Source of the DNA: Catonia carolina
Taxonomy: Eukaryota; Arthropoda; Insecta; Hemiptera; Achilidae
DNA: 64,000 nucleotides
Assembly: GCA_035578175.1 (NCBI GenBank)
Contig: JAQMRL010000001.1
Coordinates: 373,803,220 to 373,867,219, forward strand
Direction of reading: 5' to 3'
Shown: piece by piece, positions 43,064 through 55,421 of the stretch
How the letters are laid out: each line of letters opens with the position of its first letter
Numbering within the stretch: the first letter of the stretch is position 1
Translations under genes and position numbers: made by a program
The notes under the pieces: model-generated
Seen by the model: the letters and a program-made list of their open reading frames with translations, nothing else
The model's database searches: none
What the model was told of the DNA's origin: nothing

Positions 43064-45837
43064 AAGTAATATTATCATAACCTTTTTATTATTATTTCTA
43101 GCGTTTTTTTTTCACGATGCTTTAATGACATAATTAGCATTTATAAATATTTAATACGTATCTTTTGTTTTTTTTTTATTTACACCCGACTTTTATGCAC
43201 ATTACTTTTTTTGCATTTAGTACTTTTCAAAACGGGCCTTGTAGATTAAATTTCACAATTTTTTTGTGCTTTTCGAAAAAATGTATTATATTTTTGTTGT
43301 GCTTTTCCACATTTAAAATAATTGTGCATTTAAAGAATCCAAATTTTTCTGAGAACTGTAGATCTACATAACTTCAAAAGCTACACGAGTTCAAACTTTT
43401 AAGTGATTGTTGACAAAAAGTCTGTTTTGATTTCTAACTACACATCCTTAAAACTTCTAGAAAGTTCTTTTTCGGTTAATATTGAGTAATTCAGCCCCCC
43501 TGTAAAACTGAACAAACACTAACGATCCCACTCTTGTTTATACTGCGTTATGATGTTTGGTAAGTGGAACTTGAAAATGGTGCTAAAAAGGAACGGTTAG
43601 AGCTTTTATATCATCGGAACCATTAGATGAGTTTACAATGGCTAATCTCCATTGTTTTTGTAAAGTATAGTGTTCAAATGCTTATACGTACAAGTGGTGC
43701 CGTATAATTAGTTACTAGTTCTTTGTGTGATTCCTTGATGATGTATTAACAATTTTGATAAAAGTGAAAGTATAACCAGTTCAGTTATTCCTGGGTATTT
43801 AACAGAAACTTAACGTTTAAGTAGCTTAAACTTATACATTTTCATATAGGAAATTTTTCTTTAACTGTGATAAATTCTTTGTAAGACCTTTCGTACAAAT
43901 ACTGCTATTGTGGATTGGATTATCGGTAAGTTATTCATTTTAAGAGACAATAAATTCTGAATTATTATATATCGAAGTAATCATTTTTGCTAAATTATTT
44001 GTTTTACTTTCTCGCATTCTATAAGCTCTAGTAAAGAGTGAAAAGGTTTTGCTAAGAGAGACTGTTTTTATACCAAGTGATCTTGATATTTCTTGATCCC
44101 TTCAAGCCAAAATAAGGATTTTTAGAAGGATATCCGTTTATTTACTCAGGTGCAATAATACACAAATTCAATTATCTGAAAAACGGCTTTGACAATTTCC
44201 ATTATATTTCTCTCATTTACTGTATTAATTCGGGTCATTAAGGTGGCATAATTTATATCTTTGAAAAATTTCTTGCGGAGGCTCTGCTCTCTTTTGAAAG
44301 ATTGTATTTTTTTCAGTTACAACCTTTTGTTGCCGTATTTTAGATCAAATCAGTGTGAATGTATTTTGATCTATGGTTCAACGAAAAATCAAAGTTAGGC
44401 AGGATTTAAGCTTTTCAACAAAATATCTCGTTAAAATTACATGTAGGTAGTTCCTACTTTGTAAAAATTCTGTCGTACACCAAAACATCAACATAGACAC
44501 ACAGCCATTACAAAAATTATTCGCTCATATTTATTAAAAATTAATTAATCACACAAATACTAGATGGGTACATTGTCATAACCACTCATACCACAAACCT
44601 GAAAAAACCAAAACCAAAATCCGGAAAAAAGTTACGATATCTTCCTCTTCCTCTTTGTCTCTTTAACCCGGAGATTGGTGGACCTACAATCTTCCTCGTT
44701 TCATATCTATTCTCTTTTTTTACTTATATTTTCTTCCCTCTCTTAATTCATCAATATTCTCCAATTTCGGTCTTTTCTCGTGGAACGACCCTCCATCTGT
44801 CTCTTAAGCAGGGTGGAGAACCAGGGCGAATGTTGCAGCAGACATCCTTTTTGGCCTATTTTGTAATAACGAACGGTGCTCCGACATAAATACTGATGGT
44901 TTTATTAATTTATAGTTGTAGTTACTTCTGAACAAAGATATGTTATCTTTGTTTGCGTATTTCCAAAAAGTTAAAGATAAAAATGCTACAAATTTTGTGT
45001 TTGATATTTGTTTCTCTAATGCTCAGAGTAGTATTTATTTGTAATTTTATATAAAATACCGCATAAAAATAATTTCATAATTACAACTTTAAGGTGCGTT
45101 TTACAAGAAAATGCACGTAATAAGGAGTGCGTTAAAAAGAATTTACAATTTTTATATGTACCAGTTTTTTATAAGCTTATTTTAACGTAGTTAGCGATTT
45201 TATTTAAAAAATACTGCATTAAAATTGATCTATTCCGTGTTGAGTTGTCTCATAATACAGCGACGTAAACTTATACTTGTTATGAAAACAACATGAAGAT
45301 AATACTCATGTGGAGTAAACTACAGTAACTGTAGTTTTACCTGACGATTAAGATGACAATAAATGCGGTTTATTGTCCCTTGTATCAAAAAAACAAATAA
45401 ACTTCTTCAAATAAACCTAAATAATATTATATTTATAATATAAATATATATTTATTAATATTATATTTATTTTGTAAATAAATTAAACATAAATTCTTTA
45501 TGAATTTTTAAAGGAGTGAAACGTTCTTTGATAATTTTAATGTACTAATTATAAGGTTCAAACATAAAAAAATAATTTCAGCTAACAATCTGTAAAATTA
45601 AATTTTATCTGTTTAAATTTAACTATCAATCATCATTTTTTTAAAATAATTTTCGTAAAAGAATATTGGCGTTTGGTAAAGATTAAATAAGTTTCTTGAT
45701 TTTATGTGACGATGCCGACACCTTTACTTCTACTAAAAATGTAAAAAAATGTTTTATATTGCGACAGTTTGAATAAATTACGTTAGTTTAACTAATCATA
45801 CCTGATGACGCATTTTTTTATTATTTTTTTATTTAAA
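43064..45837. other. 2.8-kb AT-rich region without recognised gene
   Basis: No coding motif, RNA or repeat boundary identified. A pyrimidine-rich block at 44640-44860 has a higher GC content. On the minus strand it contains a fragment resembling non-LTR 3' sequence, but no diagnostic motif. Confidence 0.4.
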
Positions 45838-45962
45838 GTGGCATCAACTGCTTGGTTATTAGCGACTACGGTGGATTATGTGAGTGTAACTATGGGTTTT
45901 GACTTTTGAAAATTTCCAGACCCTTCCCGGGAATCGAACCCGGGACCTCCGTGTGGTAGATG
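45838..45962 (-). repeat. tRNA-derived SINE fragment, family 2
   Basis: On the minus strand, cggaggtcccgggttcgattcccgggaa holds a perfect B box (GGTTCGATTCC), followed by gggtctggaaattttc. The A-box half lies toward 45962 and is truncated. The spacer 45963-46292 has no recognised feature. Confidence 0.7.
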
Positions 45963-46292
45963 ACGTATTAAATTAATAAACTATTTAATGAAAAAAAAAA
46001 TCTGTTTTCACGGCAGGTACAACTATATAACCTTTTAAACTTCTGTTTGTATCTTGAAAGTAGATGAAAATATTTTTTATTTATGAATTTGAATTAAGGC
46101 TTGTAAGATTTTATTGTGCCAAAACTACATTAATTCATGTGAACAAATCAAAAGTAGTCCTGGCTTTATTTTACACTACATTGCTAGTATGGCCTCTCTC
46201 CAATATTACAAAACAAATCTAATTTTAGGATCGTTGGATGAAAAAAAGACAATACCTTTTCTTATAATAACTCCTACGGTTTACATATTTTT

Positions 46293-47274
46293 ACTTTCTC
46301 TTGCCTATATGAATACATAGGAAGGAAAGAATTGTTTTCATGTCGATTTTTTTAAATCGACATTTTCACCGGATCTACACGTTTTCAGATCCCCTGAACC
46401 CAAAAAAAACATGTTTTTAGCGATTGGTCTATGTGTGTGTGTGTGTGTGTGTGCGCGCGCGCGCGCGCGTGCGCGTGCGTGCGTGCGTGCGTGTGTGAAC
46501 AGAATATCTCAAGAACGGAACATCGTACGAATTTTAAAGTTGAAACTTAAGTTAGATACTACTAGAGGACCCGACGCGAACATTTTCATCAAAACCGGTC
46601 AGCCGGAAGTAGTAGTTTATTCGTGTCATTTTTCACTTTTTTGCGGTATTTTTCAAAACGGCTACTACGATTTTTTTTTAAAAATCGCCCCATTTACTAC
46701 ATTTTTTTATGCTCTACAAGATAGGATAGGTGCTATTTCCGCTAAAATTCTTGGAAAGGCTGTTTTCTCGTAAAAAAATGGTTTTGTTCAGACTTTAATA
46801 TGGGTTTTAGCGCAAAAATGTAATAATAAATGTTGTAGAGAATTAAAAATCCTACAACTTTTATTTCAAACATTTTTTTGTATAACACTTAGTTTAGCGG
46901 TAATTAGAGATTTTCTGTTTTATTTTTCACGAAAACGTGTAAAAATCGATTTTTTTAAGATTTCAGCTTTAGTGTGCATTTTACGACAAAAGTGTGTATA
47001 ATCAACAACAACAATTTATTGGAAATTTATTGGAAATTAAAAGGTCTACGGCTTTTATTTACAGCATTTTTTCTACAGAGCCTAGTTAGCGTGAAAGAGT
47101 TATTTTCCGTATTTTTAAGCCAAACTGAGGTTAATTTTCATTTTGCGTCTTTTACTCATGATTAAAATACGGTTATGATTTCTGTTTATTTCTAATGTTT
47201 TATTACTAATGTTAGGTTATATTTGTTATTATTTTCATTGGCAAGAAAAAGTTGTGTGAGTGTTTCGCACCAGA
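46293..47274 (+). mobile_element. HINE-like copy H, complete
   Basis: 5' actttctcttgcctatatgaatacatagg, a GT/GC microsatellite at 46432-46498, and the full body. It ends ggcaagaaaaagttgtgtgagtgtttcgcaccaga. Short frames inside (46411, 46974) are not coding. Confidence 0.82.
46432..46498. repeat. (GT)n(GC)n microsatellite in HINE-like copy H
   Basis: A GT run, then GC alternation, then (CGTG)n. It lies at the same place as in other copies. Confidence 0.9.
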
Positions 47275-48434
47275 TGTTTTTATTCTTGCACTCAATCTAC
47301 GGGAGTGAGAAATTATAGTGATGGAAAAAATTCTCGATATATATGGATTAAAATTGATCTTCATGATTCATGAATTCTTAAAGTCAAAAAATTGGTTGTT
47401 AGATGGATGTCCGCCTGTTTGTACATTACGTGTTTTTTTAATCATTTTGGAACTAAAATTACTGGTCCGATTAAGCTGAAATTTTTAAACTAAGACGTAC
47501 TCAATCAATCCCTAGTAGGTACTTATTGGTATTACTTCGTATTAAGAGTACTTTACTTCAATAAAAAATATAATTTTCTCTACAACGGCTCTAACGATTT
47601 TTATTGCTAAGCAACACCAGTAGAGTGGACAACTCTGTATGGTGATCACCTGACTCCCACACATGAAAAATCTTCATTGGAGATCCTTTTCCAAATTCAA
47701 AAATTAAAACTCAAATCAAAAGTACATTAAAAGGAGCGATCAAACTGGGTGGCTGTCATTGTTTACCTTCCCAATAACAAATAAAAGCTGAAAAAATAAA
47801 TTATATTCTTATTCTGTTTTACGAAATAAGTTCAATTTTCTGAACCATACACTTCTAATAATATCAAACATCAGTATCTTAATTAGTTAGAAGCTATTTA
47901 ATCTGTCTATAGCAGATGAAAAATCTGTTTTATCCTCTAAAATTCAGTTAGACCTGAACTGAGTTAATAAACGCTAAAATGCCTTTTCAGTTAACTAGGT
48001 TCCATTAAAAGCAGGCTTTCACCCAAGGGTCTGTAATGACTAATAATTTAAGGATTTTCCATACCTAATTAATTATTTTGATAAATTTAATTCACTTATT
48101 ATCAATTAATTCAATAGACGTTTAAAAAGAGCGACAATATATGAATTTATTTAGTTAAATATACATAACGATTTAATACTGAACTAAAGTAAGTTGTACA
48201 AGTATACAATATTTTTAACTAAATAAATATACTTATACGCAAAAACTTATCTTCACGAAGAGTTCTGTCCGCGCATAGTTCTTTATCCAGTGTACAACAT
48301 TATATTTATTTAATTTCTACTTTTTGTAACATGAATATCTTGTGATAATTTTTATTGCATTACTACATTACGTTGTTGAAAAACCCCGGTTTTTGGTAAC
48401 TTTTATTGAATATTTAGATTTGATTGATATACTT
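47275..48434. other. AT-rich spacer
   Basis: No gene recognised. The stretch 47400-47560 (gatggatgtccgcctgtttgt) looks like part of an old dispersed repeat, also faintly visible near 53640-53740. Confidence 0.4.
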
Positions 48435-48823
48435 TTGTTGTTGTTTAGGTCATCAGCCAAAAGGTTGGTTTGAACCTTCTGAGGCTTTACTAAATAAAAT
48501 GAGGAGTGAGGTGGTTTACCTTGCCTTCCTAGCTGTTTGGAAAAGTATGCTTATCAGCATGTCAGGCCCTCTGAAAAGCATCTACTTTCCATCCTGCAAA
48601 TGACACATTCACTTTATTCTTCACAGGGTCTGGCTGTATAATGATAAAATTTATTAATCTCAGATGATATAACTGTGACTAGTGTTTTTAAACCTCTTCT
48701 GTTCTTAAATGTTTCAGTTATATAATTGGCTTACCATGTAATAAGAAACAGAACTATTTTTTGTAGTCCTAAAACTAGCAGATCGAGTGAAAATAATTTA
48801 ACACTCCACCTGCCTGTTATGAG
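48435..48823 (+). repeat. 390-bp dispersed repeat (family D), copy 5
   Basis: Full-length copy from tgttgttgtttaggtcatcagcc to cactccacctgcctgttatg, same order of blocks as copies 1, 3 and 4. The spacer 48824-49203 has no recognised feature. Confidence 0.8.
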
Positions 48824-49203
48824 CATATATTATTTTATTTAACGATTACTAAATTTATTAGATGATTATAAAATTTGATTTACTTGTTAGGATTTGAAAT
48901 CCTATGATTGACCGTGCCCTAGAAGATCCCTTGGCAAGAAGTATAGTAAACGTCTCTGCTATGTGCACGGTATCACCCTAATGTACATACTATTTTGTAC
49001 AAGAGGACTTGCTTATGATTCAAATATATCGTGCATCGACTAGAAGCAGTTGTTTTGTATAGTCAATTACGTATGCTATCTGTTATGTGAAAAAAGTAAA
49101 TAATTGTGTTTTCTTGTTTCAAATGTTTTGAGTATGGTATATAAGATTATCATGGCGTTACAGATACATTGTAGGTTCCTGCGGATAAAAATCTATTAAC
49201 ATA

Positions 49204-49466
49204 GGTTACACACTGATATTATTATTATTATTATATTATACACGTTGTAGATCCTTATGGATCACGTGAAGCTTCTACGGTTCTTCCTGCGGGTTCTCCA
49301 TGACATCTTCATCTTCTCACTCATGGCTCTCTTCCTCTTCTCTGTCTACGTAGTGCCGGTCTTCGTGGTTCTGATCTCTGGCTGCACTTCCCACTCGTCT
49401 ATTCTTTTTCTGTACGTATCGCGGTCTGTCGCGTCACTTATCGTATCTGTCGGTTACACACTGATA
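49204..49466. repeat. 15-bp target-site duplication of a LINE tail
   Basis: ggttacacactgata occurs at 49204-49218 and 49452-49466, identical, framing 49219-49451. Confidence 0.88.
49219..49451 (-). mobile_element. 5'-truncated LINE tail with (TAA)n, I-like
   Basis: On the minus strand a frame with one stop reads ATDRDTYRKRIDEWEVQPE, then KRAMSEKMKM and a terminal TGA near 49255. A 3' UTR of about 20 bp and a (TAA)n tail follow at 49219-49232. A TAA-repeat tail is characteristic of I-group elements. The insertion is only 233 bp, severely 5'-truncated. The hydrophobic plus-strand frame of 80 aa here is antisense. Confidence 0.7.
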
Positions 49467-50867
49467 ATAAAAATTTATTATTTTTTTACTTTTTCGTAAG
49501 TGTTTTTGATTTTTCCGTAATGTTTCAACAGAGCTTTTATATTTGAATGTCTGATGCTACTGACTGCCAGATTCCCTAAGTCGCTTAAATTTCAGAATAA
49601 GATTTATGTTGTTAAGTTGTCTTTAAGAACTATACGTTTAAATTATCTTAAAGTGAACTGTAAATATTTGATAGATCTGATTCGTTGAGAGATGTTATAC
49701 AGTGTTGTGAAAACTGCTTTAAAATTCATCTATTTTTTAAGGTTTTACTTGCACAAGAAAAAATTGAAAGGTTTTTTTTACGTAGATGTAAATTTTTCCC
49801 GTTGAAGTGACTTATAATGTAGCTGTACGAAAATAATTGACTGTTAGAACGCATGAATATGTTATTTTTATTGACTAGTGATTTTCAGTGTTAACGCAAC
49901 GTGGAATATATTTGAAGAAGCATTATATAATATCTTAATGCTACTATTTTCAGTGAGGCACGTAGAACATTTTATCCCTCAGTGAATAAGTTCAAACAGC
50001 ATTATTTGATTGTAGAGTATTTCAAAAGAACTAGATGTGCTGATGGAACCCTCTTGATTTTCCTGTTGGAAATACAACGTGCTTTTTCTTAACAAAGTGT
50101 GACTAGATGAACGTCCTTTACATTTTCCTTTTAGTATTTTCTTTTTTTATTTAGTGAATACTCGTCTTGCCAAGGAATCAGTGCCTTTTGTTTCAGTTCT
50201 TTTCATTTTTACTTTTGTTAATCTTTTTCTAACTAAAAATATGCGCGGTTTTTTATTTAATAATGTATATCTTAATTTTGTGAAAGTTCTTAAAATAAGT
50301 TACTTGGTAATAATAAAATTCTTGTAGCTGCGCCTGGTATAAGAATGAATGCAGTGTCAGATATGCATAAAAGTATTGCGGGATTGCATGTATCGTAAAC
50401 TAAAGGCGTTTTATCGTCACGTAATGAAAGTAAAATTTATCACGCAGAACAGTTGTTAAGTAAATTTATCTTGCATTGAAATTTCTAGTTTAAAATACTT
50501 TATTCAAATTTTACCGATCTATTAATATTTTAATTACTCCTTTTTAGAGTTTATAGTCATATCAAAAGCTAAGGTCATTATCGACTAATTTAAATATAAT
50601 AGTAAAATTATTTAACCTTAATAGCAACTTATTTGTTTTGGTGTTATAATAAATATACATTTAAGTAAAAATTATTCATTACTTTCGCTTTATACTTGTT
50701 TTCTTCGTACAAGTGGTCTGCATGAAAGAATAATATGTAAATTTACGTTCTTTATTATCTGATAGAATTTCTTCATTCGCTTTCGTGTCTAACTCCGATA
50801 ATGTATTAAAGAGTAAGTCAATATGAAGGCCGTCTTGGTTTCTCAATGGTTTTTACTCGACAGAAAA
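49467..50867. other. AT-rich spacer
   Basis: 1.4 kb with no recognised gene or repeat. Confidence 0.45.
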
Positions 50868-50960
50868 GTGAAAGCCCCGTATTGAATTCCTGGTTAGGGT
50901 CTGGAAAATTTCACACGTTTAAAAAAATTAAACTCTTCCCTTACCTTCTGTAGTTGCTAT
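50868..50960 (+). repeat. tRNA-derived SINE fragment, family 2
   Basis: ccccgtattgaattcctggttagggtctggaaaat matches the B-box-to-body junction of the copy at 25190, with the B box mutated. Only about 90 bp remain. Confidence 0.5.
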
Positions 50961-51007
50961 TGGCGAGTAGTTCCAATATTAAATTAATGAAAATTGCCAT
51001 TAAATTA

Positions 51008-51928
51008 CTGTGTGGCAAAGATTCGATTACCTTTTCCGGAGAGGAGCAGAATCGGCCCGCTACTAGCCTTTTCAATAACGCTTCATTATGTACCAAACCA
51101 GTGTACTATTTAGTAGTATTTATTTGTTATATTAATTGTTAAACGTTAGGGATGAAACAAAATACTAATACTACATTATAGGTACCTATATCTTAATACT
51201 ACATATTTTTAATCATATACGTACATATTACAGCCCTTAATACTACATATTACATCATAATATTACTATATTAGCAATATTTTAATATACATATTTCATT
51301 TATATACATATCTACAATCTGTGAATACACTAAACTACAATCAGTAACATTTTCAAACGCCAATATTTAGAGGTCCTTAAGTTTTCAAGGGGTCATCAAA
51401 TTTGCGTGATTCTTTCTCTAAAAATAATTTCACGTTTTAAACTACATTTCGTACGCTGCATGTAGGTATATAGAAATAACTTTAAGCCGAAAACTTTCTT
51501 GCGACAAGACTTTTTCAAGTCCGGGCGTACTTAAATCAGTTTTTTTACAAAATGAGTGATTATTGAAATCTCTAACAAATATACATTTTTATTTGATCTG
51601 TAAGTGTTCTCGGTATATCCTGATCCCTTATATGGTTTTTTTTCAATGTCAGACTACCACTCAATACGTAATCATCGTGGAAACGAAAAATCGTACTATT
51701 TTACGGCTGTTGTTTTTTTTTCTTAAAATCACTAATAACTTTTTAACCGTTTCATTTATCGTAAAAGTAAATAGGATAAAAAAGATGCGTACATGATTTT
51801 ACATATGACTAGAGCATTTTACAGTGTTATACAAATATTTTTTTAAAAAATAAAATGTTATTGAGAAGGCTAGTAAAGGGCCGATTCTGCTCCTCTCCGC
51901 AAGGGGCAATCAAATCTTTACCACACAG
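51008..51928. mobile_element. 921-bp MITE with about 73-bp TIRs and TTA target duplication
   Basis: Left end CTGTGTGGCAAAGATTCGAT at 51008. The right end is the complement of CTGTGTGGTAAAGATTTGAT at 51928. The inverted match continues about 73 bp through gaggagcagaatcggccc to ctagcctt. TTA occurs at 51005-51007 and 51929-51931. A 3-bp TWA duplication suggests PIF/Harbinger. The interior is AT-rich with no transposase motif. Confidence 0.85.
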
Positions 51929-51939
51929 TTATAACTATT

Positions 51940-52380
51940 TACTTAAGATTTTCGTCTTCTTCTACCACGGACAGGTAAACGTGCCTGTTCCGTTCCAAAC
52001 CTATCAGAAAGCTGACTGTGACTATGTCCTCTGAGGCCTACCCACACCCATACTTTCCTCAGGTTCGTACTTTAGTACTTCAATGGAGATTCTTCCTGGG
52101 AGCAGCCGATCAACATGATTCCTCTGCCTCCTTCTATACTCACTGATTTTAGCATTCAATGTTTGAGCTCCCAGCTCCGCTTGAGTATCTTAATTTCGAA
52201 CCCTGTCCAGTCTGGAGTAATCTTTGACAGACCGAAGGAATCTCATTTCTGCTGTCTACAGTCTGCTTTTCTCTCTTGAACCCACTGTTCAGATTTCACC
52301 TCCATAAGCTAATGGGAAACGACGAACTTTAGTTCTAAAAATCGGTACGGTTATTCTGGAAAAGATACATAGAATAAAAT
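51940..52380 (-). pseudogene. LINE C-terminal remnant
   Basis: The minus strand reads TAEMRFLRSVKDYSRLDRVRN, then TLNAKISEYRRRQRNHVDRL and KYEPEESMGVGRPQRT, with stops between. This is the conserved post-RT region of a large class of insect LINEs (AEMKFLR, R-RNEDI, GRPRR). RT motifs proper are missing. It lies 10 bp from the MITE at 51008-51928. Confidence 0.75.
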
Positions 52381-52493
52381 AATGGATCCAAATTTTGACT
52401 ACTTACAACTAAGTGGTAACTACCCTAAAGCAATCATTTTTACACCTTCCCAAAGAGCTCTTGTAAGTCTGAAATTAGTATTTTTTTAAGTAA

Positions 52494-52913
52494 TCTATAC
52501 TAATGTTATAAAGACAAAGCGTGTTTTTTTGGGCTGGCTAATTTCCAAAACTACTAAACGGATTTTCATGAAATTTTGACAGCATATTCGTATTTATATT
52601 CACAGCAACATTTTATTTTTACATATTTTGCAAAAATGATAACCCTAAGGGCCCTAATAAAGATTTTCAAAAGTGTGTATGTGTGTGTGTTTGTATATGT
52701 GAGTAACTACATATTGCTCTTGAAGTAGATGAAGGGGTTTGATGAAGGGGAAAATGATCAAAACGTTGTTTGTGCGCGCGCGCGTGCGTGCGTGTACGTT
52801 GTGTAGTATACAGTCGACTAGCAGCTACACAACTTCTGTTACATATATATATTTTAAAAAAATTGATTAGGCCTACACATATTTCATGTGCAAAGCCGCG
52901 CGGGGTATGTTAG
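52494..52913 (+). mobile_element. Short non-autonomous Helitron
   Basis: Starts TCTATACTAATGTTATAAAG after an A, a 5' end seen widely in insect Helitrons. It ends caaagccgcgcggggtatgTTAG before a T. The GC-rich palindrome ccgcgcgg lies about 8 bp from the terminus, as expected for the 3' hairpin. The last four bases are TTAG instead of CTAG, a single change. A-T insertion context is preserved. A GT/GC microsatellite lies near 52776-52798. Confidence 0.75.
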
Positions 52914-54049
52914 TACCAAATAAAAGTAAAGATTTTAGTGAAACCGGGAAAACTGGAAAAAACCCAGTTTATTTAATGGACCGATCTTTGGTTATCAAAA
53001 AGCCCATTATGTAACGTTATTAATGTATGACGTTGTCAATTGAAAAAGTTCATTTTATTCTAAAAATATAGCCTATTGATGTAAAATTCTTTTTTATTAT
53101 TTATTTCTTATTAAATTCTTATTTATTTGTTTTTAAGAGTAGAAATTATGGACAATAACTTTAATTTATATCTGTTTTAGCATGTTTTATTAAGTAGGCC
53201 TATTAGAGAAGTAATATCATAGTTGACATTTTATTAATAATTGCGTAAAAATATTTCCTTTAGTAAACGTTGCTCCCAGCTTTTGTTTACACAACGTGTG
53301 TGATAACGTTGAAAACAGCTATACAAATATTGTTTCTGTAGCTTGTATCCTGTGCTTACATCCTGTACTTAGAATTACATAGCCCACCATTTACAAATTC
53401 ACTTTGTCCAAGTGATTTTATCTCTAGTATTCAAATGTTATGTGTGTGTTCATTTCGTAGAGAACCTTCTCGGGTATTTTTGTCAATACTATTAGGTAAA
53501 TTTAAATGTATTATTTATATTCCTTTATACTATCTCGAATTCTATTTTAGTACTGAATGACAATTGTGGAAAATTTTATACTTTCGGATTTCAACTTATC
53601 TTCACCACCTGAAGCCAAAATCTTGGATTTTAGAAGAATGTTTTTTTGTCTGTGCGTGTTTTGTTTTGGATCAAAAACTGGATCGATTGGGCTGAAATAT
53701 ACTTAATAGTCGGACGTAAAAAAAGTACCACTTTTGGAATTAGCTATGTAGCCTAAAATTACGGTTAGTTTATTCCAATGCAAAAATTTTATAAATTTAT
53801 TTATTTAACAAGGGGATTTACGACTTTTGTTAAATACCCTCTAATTTAGTAATCCATTTTCTGGGTACATTAAAATTATAAAAGTGGTATTTCTGAGAGA
53901 ATTCGAAGCTTCTCTGGAAAATTGGTTTAATCGGGAACAGCCTCACGGTGAATTTTGGTGCACAGTACTTATAACAAAAATTAAAGGGAACTAAAAAAAA
54001 CAACAACTTTTTTAAAACGTTATTTTGTCTTGCGCTTGCACCTCCGTAA
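52914..54049. other. AT-rich spacer
   Basis: No gene recognised. A short segment at 53590-53740 (gaagccaaaatcttgga, ttagaagaatg) also resembles 44100-44130, suggesting an old dispersed repeat. Confidence 0.4.
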
Positions 54050-54792
54050 ATTTTCCGGTGGATGGGTAGTTGATTTAAAAAATATTTGGCGCCAGCTACA
54101 GCAATAGAGCATGAGATTACTGAATAAATAAAACTATGATTCGTTGAAATAAACCAAAGTATTTAATATATGAATAAAAAGTAATTTGAAATATGATTTA
54201 TATGACTTATCCTAACCTTTAAAAAATAATATAGCCAACCTTTCTTCGCGACTTTGACTAAAAAATCCTTTTATTTATTCTTTTTACTAAACGAAGATTA
54301 TTGTAAATTAAATACCTCAAAATAATTATTTCTTTTTCTTCTTCTTCTCCTTCTCCTCGTCCTCCTGGTAACCTCTTACAGTAATGGTTATCTCCTGCTT
54401 CTTAAACAACCTCCTTCCAGCTGAATCCAAAATTGAAGTGACTTGAACTAACCCTCCCAAAACCTCGAAACCTCTCGTTGGTAAACCTACCATTTGACCA
54501 ACCGTTCAACCAACCTGGAGGGCCAAAAGGAAGGGAACCACCCCGACAATTCGCTGAAAGTTGGCAGGTAAAAGAAAGGCCTAAAAACACAGAGGGGTAA
54601 ATTCACCCACCTAAAGAATACAGTAGAACCCCGAACCAGATGATTGTCAACTTATTGTCTAACTGCAATGCTTATACTGTATAACTAATTCTAATATTGT
54701 GTTTTCCTTTGTAAAACTTCTATGGATTTTACCTACTTCTGGAAATTACCATAATTTTCATTGTTAAACTGATTGTACGTTACAATGGTACA
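54050..54792 (-). repeat. LTR-like dispersed repeat, copy 2 (candidate solo LTR)
   Basis: Diverged relative of 6185-6995 with the same CT-rich run (ccttctcctcgtcctcctgg), gttcaaccaacctgg, agaaaggcct and aacacagaggggtaaat. It has the identical boundary ttacaatggtaca at 54780-54792. The minus-strand 62-aa frame (54402-54590) is not conserved in copy 1 as an ORF and is probably spurious. The spacer 54793-55189 has no recognised feature. Confidence 0.45.
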
Positions 54793-55194
54793 CTCTTAAT
54801 TTTGCAGAAATTTGCAATTTCCTGCAAAAACCGCATTAGAGTCCGTTCCATGGTGAGTCGTTCCATATTACTAACAACGGAAACTTATAACTGTTACGGA
54901 TGCAGTATGAAAATAAACATGAAGTAAAATGTAGTACGATCTGACGATTTGCTAGAGTCAGTGCGGTTTGTTACTGTATTCATTGCAATTATTAAGTAAA
55001 TAATAAATTTTAGTTTCCTATTACAGAAACTAAACTGTTAGAAACTTAGAATTAAAATAAATTATTAATTAAATTGTTAAGCGTAACTTATCTTGTTATT
55101 TTTTTTTTCAAAAATGTCACGCAAATTTGAACCTTGAGCCTTTTATTAAAAATTTTTTTTGTACTCTGATGATGTTGGATCCACCGAAATACGA

Positions 55195-55421
55195 GGTGTG
55201 GCTATTAAATAACGAGACTGACGTTGTAAAAAAATTTAATTTTAATTTTATACATAATCGCTTATTGTCGCCTTCAATATACACTCCTTCTCTATCCCTA
55301 CAACGCTCCATGCGAATTTTCCATTGTTGGAAACAGTGCTGGAAGTCATCTTCTGTAAACTCCTTCAGGACACGTGCTGCTTTCTCTTTTACAGCTTCCA
55401 CAGACTCAAATCTTGTCCCTT
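55195..55421 (-). pseudogene. mariner transposase C-terminus, inverted piece
   Basis: Minus-strand frame: KGTRFESVEAVKEKAARVLK, then FTEDDFQHCFQQWKIRMERC and GVYIEGDNK. These are the last roughly 55 residues of mariner transposases. The frame extends upstream of KGTRF only as antisense of the right-hand piece, so the larger open frame (to 55482) is a chimera produced by the rearrangement. Confidence 0.85.

Noticed and set aside
49257..49499. 80-aa hydrophobic plus-strand frame resembling a membrane protein
   Set aside because: Antisense to a LINE C-terminus bounded by a target duplication; its hydrophobicity follows from the reverse complement of charged codons.
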